This document shows positions 44,478 through 53,167 of a stretch of DNA of 55,388 nt, piece after piece. The stretch spans positions 1-55,388 of the forward strand of contig NZ_GL882693.1 in NCBI RefSeq assembly GCF_000195635.1. The letters run 5' to 3'. A program made the position numbers and the translations under genes. Below the pieces are notes generated by a model. The model was not told the origin of the DNA, ran no database searches, and was given only the letters and a program-made list of their open reading frames with translations. Positions within the stretch are counted from its first letter, which is position 1. The number at the start of each line of letters is the position of its first letter. Source of the stretch: Bacteroides fluxus YIT 12057 (GTDB lineage: Bacteria > Bacteroidota > Bacteroidia > Bacteroidales > Bacteroidaceae).

Positions 44478-46220
44478 ATGGAAAATAAGGAACTGATTAG
44501 ACAGGTGACTGAGAAAGCCGAAAAATGGCTTACCCCGGCATACGATGCAGAAACTCAGGCTGAAGTGAAACGCATGTTGGAAAACCCAGATAAAACCGAA
44601 TTGATAGACAGCTTCTACAAGGATCTGGAATTCGGGACGGGCGGTCTGCGCGGCATCATGGGTGCCGGTACAAACCGCATGAACATCTATACCGTAGGTG
44701 CCGCCACACAAGGTCTGTCCAATTATCTGAATAAATGCTTTGCAGGCAAAGGCCCGATTTCTGTGGTAGTGGGTTACGACTGCCGTAACAATAGTGACAA
44801 GTTTGCCAAGATTTCTGCCGACATCTTCTCCGCAAACGGTATCAAAGTTTATCTTTTCGATGACCTTCGTCCTACACCGGAAGTCTCATTCGCCATTCGC
44901 CACTTTGGCTGCCAAAGCGGTATCAACATCACTGCAAGCCATAATCCGAGAGAATACAACGGATACAAGGCATATTGGGATGACGGTGCCCAGGTACTTG
45001 CCCCGCACGACACCGGCATTATTGACGAAGTGAACAAGGTGACTGTAGCCGACATCAAATTCAACGGAAACAAGGAGCTGATTCAGATTATCGGCAAGGA
45101 CGTCGATCAAGTTTATCTGGATAAGGTACATTCTATCTCTATTGATCCGGAAGTAATCAAGCGTCAGAAGAACCTTAATATTGTTTATACTCCGCTTCAT
45201 GGTGCAGGACGTGTGCTCATTCCCGATTCACTGAAAGAGTGGGGATTTGAGAATGTGAACTGTGTGCCCGAACAGATGGTGAAGGATGGCAATTTCCCGA
45301 CTGTGGTATCTCCGAACCCCGAAAATGCCGAAGCTCTTTCCATGGCTATTGCCCTGGCCAAGAAGATTGATGCCGATATTGTGATGGCAAGTGATCCGGA
45401 TGCCGACCGTGTAGGCATGGCTTGCAAAGACGACAAGGGAGAATGGGTACTTATCAACGGTAACCAGACTTGCCTGATTTTCTTGTATTACATCATCAAG
45501 AACCGTATTGCGATGGGCAAGATGCAGCCGAATGACTTTATCGTGAAGACCATCGTGACCACTGAACTTATCAAGGCTGTGGCGGACAAGAACAAGATTG
45601 AAATGCGTGACTGCTATACCGGTTTCAAATGGATTGCCCGTGAAATCCGTCTGAGCGAAGGCAAGCAGCAGTACATCGGCGGTGGCGAAGAAAGCTACGG
45701 CTTCCTGGCAGAAGATTTCGTCCGCGATAAAGATGCCGTTTCTGCATGTTCCTTACTGGCAGAAATCTGTGCGTGGGCAAAAGATCAGGGCAAGACGCTC
45801 TATGACGTGCTGATGGATATCTATGTGGAATATGGTTTCTCTAAGGAAACCACTGTGAATGTCGTGAAACCGGGCAAGAGTGGCGCCGAGGAAATCAAGG
45901 CCATGATGGATAATTTCCGTGCCAATCCTCCAAAGGAAATCGGCGGTTCGGCGGTTTCTCTGATCAAGGACTATAAGACTTTGAAGCAGACTGATGCCGC
46001 AGGTAAGGTGGTTGGACTGGACATGCCGGAATCATCCAATGTTCTTCAATATTTCACGGAAGACGGTACGAAGATTTCTGTTCGTCCTTCGGGTACGGAA
46101 CCGAAAATCAAGTTCTATATCGAGGTGAAAGGTGAGATGGGATGTCCCAAATGTTACGTCAGTGCCAATGCGGAAGCTGAAAAGAAAGTGGAAGCAGTGC
46201 GCAAGTCACTTGGGATTTAA
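44478..46220 (+). CDS. Phosphoglucomutase/phosphomannomutase family enzyme
   Basis: Alpha-D-phosphohexomutase of 580 aa, interconverting hexose-1- and 6-phosphates and so supplying sugar-1-phosphates for nucleotide sugars. The catalytic serine is S154 in TASHNPREYNGYK; the metal loop DPDADRVG starts at D306; the sugar-binding GGGEESYGF lies near residue 402; the phosphate-binding RPSGTEPKIKFY lies near residue 537. The ATG at 44478 gives the typical start (MENKELIRQ); an earlier ATG at 44430 would lie within the -7 box. Confidence 0.94.
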   Translation: MENKELIRQVTEKAEKWLTPAYDAETQAEVKRMLENPDKTELIDSFYKDLEFGTGGLRGIMGAGTNRMNIYTVGAATQGLSNYLNKCFAGKGPISVVVGYDCRNNSDKFAKISADIFSANGIKVYLFDDLRPTPEVSFAIRHFGCQSGINITASHNPREYNGYKAYWDDGAQVLAPHDTGIIDEVNKVTVADIKFNGNKELIQIIGKDVDQVYLDKVHSISIDPEVIKRQKNLNIVYTPLHGAGRVLIPDSLKEWGFENVNCVPEQMVKDGNFPTVVSPNPENAEALSMAIALAKKIDADIVMASDPDADRVGMACKDDKGEWVLINGNQTCLIFLYYIIKNRIAMGKMQPNDFIVKTIVTTELIKAVADKNKIEMRDCYTGFKWIAREIRLSEGKQQYIGGGEESYGFLAEDFVRDKDAVSACSLLAEICAWAKDQGKTLYDVLMDIYVEYGFSKETTVNVVKPGKSGAEEIKAMMDNFRANPPKEIGGSAVSLIKDYKTLKQTDAAGKVVGLDMPESSNVLQYFTEDGTKISVRPSGTEPKIKFYIEVKGEMGCPKCYVSANAEAEKKVEAVRKSLGI

Positions 46221-46266
46221 GGATTGTACGTTCTGGCAGAAAGAACGGTTTCCATAAATAAAAATG

Positions 46267-46304
46267 AAAGGGTACAACCGGAATGCGGTCTGTACCCTTT
46301 TTCT
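46267..46304 (+). terminator. Terminator after the phosphohexomutase gene
   Basis: Perfect 10-bp stem AAAGGGTACA (46267-46276) / TGTACCCTTT (46291-46300), with an inner ACCG/CGGT pair, followed by TTCTTTT. In the rest of the 356-nt gap (46305-46576) I see no gene; its last 60 nt are pyrimidine-rich. Confidence 0.9.
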
Positions 46305-46576
46305 TTTGCCTGTAAATGTGGAAGTTCCGGAAGAGTTAAGCTTCTTTTGCTTTCTTTAAGCCGGTATTCGTAATCATTATCCGTCGGATGCTGTTTCTAT
46401 ATGCGACAGAAGTCAATGAGTTGACAGGTTGTACTACAGATTGCGGTCGCACGCCGATTGGTTGATGTGAATGAGAGTCGTTTCATTCGTAGTTGTTCGT
46501 TTGTGAGTGCGTGCCTTCCGCAATCTGTTTTTATTTCCTTTCCCTTTTTAATACTTCTTTTCCCATTTTTCATTCC

Positions 46577-47398
46577 TTATCCTTCCTTCTTTTCATTTTT
46601 CTCCAGCCACCAGTCTATCAATTTCCGTGCAATGCTTAGCTTGCGCGGTATTTCCGGCAGATTTTCCTTGGAGAAGAATGCGGCTGCGCTGAGTTCATCT
46701 TCCTGCAGTTTTATTTCCCCACTTTCGTAGTCGGCAATGAAGCCCACCATCAACCCGCTGGGGTAGGGCCAGGGCTGGTTACTGAAGTATCGGATATTTT
46801 TCACTTTCAGTCCGGTTTCTTCCATGACTTCCCGTTCCACGCATTCTTCCAGTGTTTCGCCGGCCTCCAGGAAGCCCGCTACCAGTCCGTAGAACGTCCC
46901 CCGGAAATTACGGGCATGTACCAGCAAGATTTCTTTGCCTTTTTGTATCAATACGATGATGGCGGTGGAAACGGGCGGATACATTTCGTTGCCGCAGTTG
47001 GGGCATTTCTTCATGATAGGGGTTTGCTGTTCCATGGGCGTACCGCATACGGGACAGAAGCGGCTGTGCTCGTCCCAGTAGAGTATCTGGTATGCCTTTC
47101 CGGCGGACCGGTATTCGTCTGCAGAAATGTAGTCGTATGAAGCCCGCAAGCCTATCATCACCCATTCTTCGGTTTCTGCGACGGGCTGTCCCGCAGCAAA
47201 TGCACGCACCTGCTTGCCGTTGGGCGGGAATACGTCGTGTATATTGCATCCGCTTTCCGGTGTCAAGGGTGGATTTATGCTGACGGGTACGCTGTATTTT
47301 ATCTCTCCTTTTTCCGTATATCCTTTCTTCAATAGCAGTTGGTCCTTGAAGAAGACGAACCACTGCGTGGAGGGTTTGATTTCTGTTGAATCTTCCAT
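46577..47398 (-). CDS. nudC: NADH pyrophosphatase / NAD-capped RNA hydrolase
   Basis: Nudix hydrolase of about 273 aa (start ATG at 47398). The zinc ribbon CPVCG...CPNCG is near residue 118, the Nudix box GFLEAGETLEECVEREVMEETG is near residue 180, and the NADH-specific signature NQPWPYPSGLMVGF (normally SQPWPFP) follows near residue 213. It hydrolyses NADH to NMNH and AMP and removes NAD caps from RNA. A longer in-frame ATG at 47440 is not needed for any conserved feature. Confidence 0.93.
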   Translation of the reverse strand: MEDSTEIKPSTQWFVFFKDQLLLKKGYTEKGEIKYSVPVSINPPLTPESGCNIHDVFPPNGKQVRAFAAGQPVAETEEWVMIGLRASYDYISADEYRSAGKAYQILYWDEHSRFCPVCGTPMEQQTPIMKKCPNCGNEMYPPVSTAIIVLIQKGKEILLVHARNFRGTFYGLVAGFLEAGETLEECVEREVMEETGLKVKNIRYFSNQPWPYPSGLMVGFIADYESGEIKLQEDELSAAAFFSKENLPEIPRKLSIARKLIDWWLEKNEKKEG

Positions 47399-47442
47399 TG
47401 CTTGTTTTCTATTATTTTTTTTTGAGGGGGGGATGAACACGG

Positions 47443-47517
47443 GAACACAGAGGCACAGAGACTCTTTTCAAAGAGATAAAGCATTCATTTCTGTGTCTTT
47501 GTGTTGTCTCTGTGTTC
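47443..47517. repeat. Imperfect inverted repeat rich in CACAGAG between the HU-like gene and nudC
   Basis: GAACACAGAG (47443-47452) pairs with CTCTGTGTTC (47508-47517), and further CACAGAG / CTGTGTCT words make the arms imperfectly complementary. A G-run at 47425-47431 can pair with the C-run at 47519-47523. It may act as a processing or termination hairpin for the HU-like gene upstream on the minus strand, or be a dispersed repeat. Confidence 0.5.
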
Positions 47518-47522
47518 GCCCC

Positions 47523-48161
47523 CTAAATTTCGTTTGCTGTGTCTTTTTCTTGTCGCACATAGACCGTTGACCTTCCCATCCCGCGGCGGCGCAGGAACCC
47601 TTGCAGGATGAATTTGTTCAGTTCGTCTATGGCGGCATGCCTGGTCAGCCCGCTCAATTGGATGTATTCGTTTTTGTTGATGCATACATTCTGCTTGAGG
47701 AACAATTCCAATTCGGCTTTTCTTGTTTCTTCGGTGGTCTCTACTGCCTTTTTCGATTTCTTGGTAGTGGAGTGTACACGTTCCAACGTCATTTTCTTCT
47801 TGATGTTATTGCGGAACGTGCTGCTGATGCGCAGGTGCACGTTTTGGAACTGGACGGATTCGGAGCGGATTTTCTTTTTCTCGTCGTCGGTCTCGCGCAA
47901 GCATTTCAGTGAAGTGCTGAAGAATCCGAGTTCTCCCAGCTCCACGATGTTTCCGTTGGCCAGCAGGTCGCAAAGTTCGTCGATGCAGGCATCCAGTGCT
48001 GCCCCTATCACATTCTTGGGCAGATGTTGGAATGTAGAGACATGTTCCACAAACTCCTTTTGGGTATAAGTCCTTTTCGGGCAGATACGTGCATGGAGTG
48101 ATTTCTTGTCTTCTTTCCCGTCGGGCGAAGGCGTTTCGTAAAGGTCGTAATATGCGCTCAT
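47523..48161 (-). CDS. HU-type DNA-binding protein with C-terminal winged-helix-like domain
   Basis: A 212-aa protein of the HU/IHF-like Bacteroidetes group (HU-HIG type). The N-terminal domain (residues about 5-125) begins YYDLYETPSPDG, then QKEFVEHVSTFQHLPKNVIGAALDACIDELCDLLANGNIVELGELGFFSTSL. A basic, lysine-rich linker (KKKMTLERVHSTTKKSKK) and a C-terminal domain (NEYIQLSGLTRHAAIDELNKFILQGFLRRRG) that resembles a winged helix follow. Such proteins bend DNA or organise the nucleoid. A phased repeat cluster lies about 100 nt upstream. Confidence 0.8.
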   Translation of the reverse strand: MSAYYDLYETPSPDGKEDKKSLHARICPKRTYTQKEFVEHVSTFQHLPKNVIGAALDACIDELCDLLANGNIVELGELGFFSTSLKCLRETDDEKKKIRSESVQFQNVHLRISSTFRNNIKKKMTLERVHSTTKKSKKAVETTEETRKAELELFLKQNVCINKNEYIQLSGLTRHAAIDELNKFILQGFLRRRGMGRSTVYVRQEKDTANEI

Positions 48162-48258
48162 AAGATAGTTGTTTTTGTTTATAGCGATAAACAGTTCTCG
48201 TCGCTTCGGGGAATTATTTTTGTCGCTAAGCAGATTAATTTTCTTCTTCCTAAAAACT

Positions 48259-48350
48259 AATCGTCCGACAACTGTTGCATTATCGTCCGACAGTTGTTTA
48301 ATTATCGTCCGACAGCTGTCGGACGAAACAGAAATGGGTATGGGACGATT
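48259..48350. repeat. 22-bp phased repeat cluster with ATCGTCCGACA core
   Basis: Three direct copies of WATCGTCCGACARYTGTY start at 48259, 48281 and 48303, exactly 22 bp apart. The third is extended into a perfect 22-bp palindrome (48305-48326), and its inverted core GGACGA at 48321 recurs 22 bp later at 48343. It lies between the divergent HU-like gene and the tracrRNA/cas9 promoters. It may be a cooperative operator (for example, for the HU-like gene) or a dispersed repeat. Bases 48162-48258 and 48351-48470 hold no other feature I can name. Confidence 0.7.
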
Positions 48351-48470
48351 AATTCTTAGTGAACAAAGGTATAAAATATTGCGATACGAAGGGTAGTGTT
48401 TGGGGAGGAAAGTTTTAGTTTGCAGGAAGTTTCTGCTTTCTTTTGGCGTATAAAATATATATGGAGAGAC

Positions 48471-48547
48471 AAAAATCCCCCGTTAAGGACGAGGGAACCT
48501 AATGTTTTCACAACGGAATAATCCTTATTGTGACTTGCTTCATTTTA
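48471..48547 (-). ncRNA. tracrRNA for the type II-C CRISPR-Cas system
   Basis: On the minus strand, 48551 down to 48528 reads the near-complement (anti-repeat) of the 5' half of the CRISPR repeat: 22 of about 24 positions match, with one missing T. It is followed by AAGGATTATTCC (48526-48515), which resembles the nexus stem, and a terminator hairpin whose arms TCCCTCGT (48496-48489) and ACGGGGGA (48483-48476) pair with one G-U, then TTTTT (48475-48471). The predicted 5' end (about 48547) follows the promoter at 48554-48583. About 77 nt. Confidence 0.85.
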
Positions 48548-48553
48548 GTATGG

Positions 48554-48583
48554 CAAATGTATAAAATAAATATGGAAATACAA
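48554..48583 (-). promoter_or_regulatory. tracrRNA promoter
   Basis: On the minus strand, -33 TTG (48583-48581), exactly 19 nt, then -7 TACATTTG (48561-48554). This is the same arrangement as the promoters inside the CRISPR repeats. It is back-to-back with the cas9 promoter. Confidence 0.8.
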
Positions 48584-48604
48584 TGCTTATATAAATAAAA
48601 AAAA

Positions 48605-48612
48605 TACCTTTG
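48605..48612 (+). promoter_or_regulatory. cas9 promoter, -7 box
   Basis: A perfect -7 box TACCTTTG lies 26 nt before the cas9 ATG. At the matching -33 position (48583-48585) the sequence is ATG instead of TTG, and it abuts the tracrRNA -33 box, so the two promoters are divergent and nearly overlap. Confidence 0.7.
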
Positions 48613-48637
48613 AAGAAAATATTCAAAATATGATACT

Positions 48638-51600
48638 ATGAAAACGATACTTGGATTGGATCTGGGAACCAATAGTGTAGGATGGGCTGTAATAAACTCT
48701 GTAATTAAAGAGCAGGCCGAAAGAATTTGGATAGAAATGGCCGGAAGCAGGATTATTCCGATGGATGCTGCTGTATTGGGAGATTTCGACAAAGGAAATT
48801 CTATATCGCAGACATCTGAAAGGACACGGCTCAGAGGGGTTCGCCGGTTGCGCGAACGTCAATTGTTACGTCGTGAACGATTACATAAAGTGTTGAATAT
48901 TTTAGGTTTTTTGCCCAATCATTACTTAGAATATATTGATTTTGAGAAGCATCCCGGAAAATTCTTATCCGATGCCGAGCCTAAATTACCGTGGGTAAAA
49001 GATGAGCAAGGGAAATATACGTTTTTATTTCAAGCTGCATTTGATGAAATGTTGGCGGATTTTGCAATACATCAGCCTTCATTGGTTTCTGGTGATAAAA
49101 AGATACCTTACGATTGGACAATTTATTATCTTCGCAAGAAAGCTTTGACAGAAATGATTAGTAAGGAAGAATTGGCTTGGATTCTTTTGAACTTTAATCA
49201 GAAACGCGGTTATTATCAACTTAGAGGAGAAGAGGAGGAAGACAATGCCGGGAAATCAGTTGAATTTTATGCGTTGAAAGTGCTGACAGTGGAAGCGACT
49301 GATGAAAAGAAAGGCCGGGACGTATGGTATAATGTACATTTGGAAAACGGTTGGATATATCGTAGAAGCAGCAGTGTGCCTTTGGATTGGGAAGGTCAGA
49401 TAAAAGAGTTTATTGTAACTACTGACCTGAATCCGGATAGTACTCCGAAATTAGATAAATATGGAGAGGTAAAGCGTTCTTTCAGAGCTCCTAAGGAGGA
49501 TGACTGGATGTTGATAAAGAAAAGGACTGAAGCTGACATTGCCAATACTCATAAAACTGTTGGAGCCTATATTTATGATACTTTGTTGCAGAAACCGCAA
49601 CAAAAAATAATAGGAAAACTGGTGAAGACGGTGGAGCGGAAACTTTATAGGGACGAACTGAGCTTGATATTGCAGAAACAGTGTGCCTTCCATGCTGAGT
49701 TGCAGGACAGAACTTTATATGCAAGGTGTGTTGAAGCGTTGTATCCGAACAATGAAGTGCAACGGAGGAATATAGCCAATCGGGATTTTGTTTATTTATT
49801 AATGGATGATGTCTTGTTTTATCAAAGGCCGTTAAAAACCAAAAAGTCGTTGATAGCCAATTGTCCTTACGAGGAGAATGAATATGTAGATCGGGAAACG
49901 GGCGAAATAAAAAAGGCTCCTTTAAAATGTATAGCCAAATCACACCCTCTTTTTCAAGAGTTCCGTTTGTGGAATTTCCTTTCTAATATTCGGATATACC
50001 AGAAAGAAAAAGAAATAAATGGAACTTTACATCTTGATGTGGATGTGACAGCAGAGTTCTTGAAAACAGAGGATGATTATGTGGCATTGTTTGATTGGCT
50101 GAATTCTCGGAAGGAAATAGAACAAAAGACCTTCCTAAAATACCCTAAATTTGGATTGAAAAAGGAAATCAGTAATTATCGGTGGAATTATGTAGAAGAT
50201 AAACAGTATCCGTGCAATGAGACACGGCATGCTATTCTTTCCCGTTTGGAAAAAGCCAATGTCTGTATTGATTTCTTATCAAATGAGAAAGAGGTAGCTT
50301 TGTGGCATATTCTATATTCTGTAAGCGACAAGCAGGAAATAGAGAAAGCTTTACGAACTTTTGCGGCAAAGAATGGGTTGGATGAGTCTTTTGTGGAAGC
50401 GTTTAAGAAGTTCCCTCCATTCAAATCTGAATATGGGGCCTATTCTGCCAAGGCGATAAAAAAACTGTTGCCTTTGATGAGATGCGGAAAATATTGGGAT
50501 GTATCTTCGATTGATGATACAACCAAAGAAAGAATCAAAAAGATTGTTGCAGGTGAGTATGATGAGAGAATAGCCGTCAAGGTTAGGGATAAGGTGATGA
50601 ACTTATCGGATATTTCTTGTTTTAAGAGGCTTCCATTATGGCTGGCCTGTTACATTGTGTACAATCGTCATTCGGAGGATAAGGAAGCGGTCAAGTGGGA
50701 AAGTCCTGCGGATATTGATGCTTATTTGGCTTCTTTTAAGCAACATTCATTACGCAATCCTATTGTGGAACAAGTGATAACCGAAACATTGCGTGTTGTC
50801 CGGGATATTTGGAAGCAGGTGGGGAGAATTGATGAAATCCATATAGAGTTAGGACGTGAGATGAAAAATCCTGCGGATAAACGTAAAAGAATGACTGCGC
50901 AGATTTTGGAAAATGAGAATGCCAATCTGCGTATAAAGGCATTGCTTGCTGAATTTATGAATCCGGAATATGAGATAGAGAATGTTCGTCCTTATTCACC
51001 AAGCCAGCAAGAAATCTTGCGGATTTATGAAGATATGGTTTTACATGCCGAAGACCAATTGCCTGAAGAGATAGATGCAATATTGAAAAAGTTCAATAGC
51101 AGTAAAGTGCCGACCAAATCAGAGTTCCTGCGTTATAAATTATGGCTGGAGCAGAAATATCGTTCGCCTTATACCGGTGAGCTGATACCTTTGGGCAAGT
51201 TGTTTACTGCTGCTTATGAGATAGAGCATGTCATTCCTCAATCCCGCTATTTTGATGATTCATTTTCCAATAAGGTGATATGTGAGTCTGCTGTGAATAA
51301 GTTGAAAGACAATCAGCTGGGATATGAATTTATCAAGAACCATCATGGGCAGAAAGTTGAAGTGGGTTTTGGAAAATCGGTCGAAATCTTTTCTGTGGAT
51401 AGTTACGAAAGATTTGTAAAAGAGCAATATGCCAAATCTGCCGTGAAAATGAAAAAAATGTTGATGGATGATATTCCCGAACAATTTATAGAACGGCAGT
51501 TGAATGATAGCCGGTACATCAGTAAGGTGATCAAGGGACTTTTGTCAAATATTGTTCGTGAAAAGAATGATAGCGGTGAATATGAACCGGAGGCTGTTTC

Positions 51601-53167
51601 CAAAAATATAGTAGTTTGCACAGGAAGCGTGACGGACAGGCTGAAAAGGGATTGGGGAATGAATGATGTCTGGAACAGTATTGTATATCCCCGTTTTGAA
51701 CGTTTAAACTCCTTGACTGATACTCAGAGTTTTGGGCATTGGGAGAATAAAAGCGGGAAGAAAGTCTTTCAAACGGAGTTGCCTCTTGAATATCAGAAAG
51801 GATTCAGCAAGAAACGCATTGACCATCGGCATCACGCTATGGATGCAATAGTGATAGCTTGTGCTACGCGGAATCATGTGAACTACCTAAGCAATGAGTC
51901 TGCAAGCCGGAATGCGAAAATCTCTCGTTATGATTTGCAAAGATTGTTGTGTGACAAGAGTAGGACAGATGATAATGGCAATTATAAGTGGGTTATAAAG
52001 AAGCCGTGGGATACTTTTACGCAAGATGCGAGGGAGGTATTGAGCAAAATAGTGGTTAGCTTGAAGCAGAATTTGCGCATTATAAATAAGACAACTAACG
52101 TTTATCGGCATTTGGATGCAACTGGGAATCGTGTTTATGAGAAACAGAAAACCGGTGATAGTTGGGCTATCCGTAAACCGATGCATAAAGATACAGTCTT
52201 TGGAGCGGTGAACCTGAGAAAAGTAAAAGTTGTGCGATTATCGGTAGCCTTGGATGCTCCTACCATGATTGTTGATAAAAGAGTGAAGAACAAAGTGTTT
52301 GAACTGCTGTCTTATAAATATGATAAGAAGAGAATTGAAAAATATTTTAAAGAGAATGCTGTCTTGTGGAAAGAACTGGATTTGGCTAGAGTTGCAGTTT
52401 ATTATTTTACAGAAGCTACGACAGAACCTTTGGTTGCAGTACGCAAACCTCTCGATTCAACTTTCAATGAGAAGAAAATAAAAGAATCGGTAACAGACAC
52501 CGGCATACAGAAAATACTTCTAAATCATTTGTGTACAAAGGAAGGAAAGCCCGATTTAGCATTTTCTGCGGAAGGCATAGAGGAAATGAACCGTAATCTT
52601 TTGCAGCTGAATAATGGTAAAAGGCATCAGCCGATATATAAGGTAAGGGTATATGAACCACGTGGAAATAAATTTAGTGTCGGTGTACTTGGTAATAAAG
52701 GAACTAAATGGGTGGAAGCTGCCAAAGGAACCAATTTGTTTTTCGCTATTTATATAACGGAGGATGGAAAAAGAACGTATGAGACTATTCCTTTAAATAT
52801 GGTTATAGAACGTGAGAAACAAGGACTTGCTCCTGTTCCGGATAAAAATGAAAAGGGAGATAAACTGTTGTTTTGGCTGTCTCCTAATGATTTGGTATAT
52901 CTGCCAACTGAAGAAGAACTGGAATTTGGTAGAATAAATGAGCCGATAGATAGGGGAAGGATTTATAAGATGGTTTCATCTTCTGGTAATCAATGCTTCT
53001 TTATACCTCAAAGTATATCAAATGCTATTATTCCCACTAAAGAATTGGGGGCTAATAATAAAGCAGAAAGGTCATGGGATGGTGCAATGATAAAGAATAT
53101 TTGTATTCCAGTAAAAGTTGATAGGTTAGGTCGTATTATAGAAGTTAAGTATAGAATAAATGAATAA
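48638..53167 (+). CDS. cas9: CRISPR-associated endonuclease Cas9, type II-C
   Basis: RNA-guided DNA endonuclease of 1509 aa. RuvC-I: D8 in GLDLGTNSVGWAV. Arginine-rich bridge helix at about 60-86 (RTRLRGVRRLRERQLLRRER). RuvC-II: E737 in HIELGREM. HNH: H864 in EIEHVIPQS and N887 in ESAVNKLKDN, 23 residues apart as in S. pyogenes. RuvC-III: H1066 and D1069 in DHRHHAMDAIVIA. All catalytic residues are therefore present, and both nucleases should be active. The long form is typical of Bacteroidetes; no csn2 or cas4 is nearby, hence II-C. Confidence 0.97.
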   Translation: MKTILGLDLGTNSVGWAVINSVIKEQAERIWIEMAGSRIIPMDAAVLGDFDKGNSISQTSERTRLRGVRRLRERQLLRRERLHKVLNILGFLPNHYLEYIDFEKHPGKFLSDAEPKLPWVKDEQGKYTFLFQAAFDEMLADFAIHQPSLVSGDKKIPYDWTIYYLRKKALTEMISKEELAWILLNFNQKRGYYQLRGEEEEDNAGKSVEFYALKVLTVEATDEKKGRDVWYNVHLENGWIYRRSSSVPLDWEGQIKEFIVTTDLNPDSTPKLDKYGEVKRSFRAPKEDDWMLIKKRTEADIANTHKTVGAYIYDTLLQKPQQKIIGKLVKTVERKLYRDELSLILQKQCAFHAELQDRTLYARCVEALYPNNEVQRRNIANRDFVYLLMDDVLFYQRPLKTKKSLIANCPYEENEYVDRETGEIKKAPLKCIAKSHPLFQEFRLWNFLSNIRIYQKEKEINGTLHLDVDVTAEFLKTEDDYVALFDWLNSRKEIEQKTFLKYPKFGLKKEISNYRWNYVEDKQYPCNETRHAILSRLEKANVCIDFLSNEKEVALWHILYSVSDKQEIEKALRTFAAKNGLDESFVEAFKKFPPFKSEYGAYSAKAIKKLLPLMRCGKYWDVSSIDDTTKERIKKIVAGEYDERIAVKVRDKVMNLSDISCFKRLPLWLACYIVYNRHSEDKEAVKWESPADIDAYLASFKQHSLRNPIVEQVITETLRVVRDIWKQVGRIDEIHIELGREMKNPADKRKRMTAQILENENANLRIKALLAEFMNPEYEIENVRPYSPSQQEILRIYEDMVLHAEDQLPEEIDAILKKFNSSKVPTKSEFLRYKLWLEQKYRSPYTGELIPLGKLFTAAYEIEHVIPQSRYFDDSFSNKVICESAVNKLKDNQLGYEFIKNHHGQKVEVGFGKSVEIFSVDSYERFVKEQYAKSAVKMKKMLMDDIPEQFIERQLNDSRYISKVIKGLLSNIVREKNDSGEYEPEAVSKNIVVCTGSVTDRLKRDWGMNDVWNSIVYPRFERLNSLTDTQSFGHWENKSGKKVFQTELPLEYQKGFSKKRIDHRHHAMDAIVIACATRNHVNYLSNESASRNAKISRYDLQRLLCDKSRTDDNGNYKWVIKKPWDTFTQDAREVLSKIVVSLKQNLRIINKTTNVYRHLDATGNRVYEKQKTGDSWAIRKPMHKDTVFGAVNLRKVKVVRLSVALDAPTMIVDKRVKNKVFELLSYKYDKKRIEKYFKENAVLWKELDLARVAVYYFTEATTEPLVAVRKPLDSTFNEKKIKESVTDTGIQKILLNHLCTKEGKPDLAFSAEGIEEMNRNLLQLNNGKRHQPIYKVRVYEPRGNKFSVGVLGNKGTKWVEAAKGTNLFFAIYITEDGKRTYETIPLNMVIEREKQGLAPVPDKNEKGDKLLFWLSPNDLVYLPTEEELEFGRINEPIDRGRIYKMVSSSGNQCFFIPQSISNAIIPTKELGANNKAERSWDGAMIKNICIPVKVDRLGRIIEVKYRINE

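Noticed and set aside
46305..46576. Possible small gene or RNA gene between the phosphohexomutase and nudC genes
   Set aside because: No frame with protein-like composition, no promoter and no tRNA-like fold could be supported; a plus-strand frame at 46458-46730 runs into nudC and is Ser/Phe-rich.
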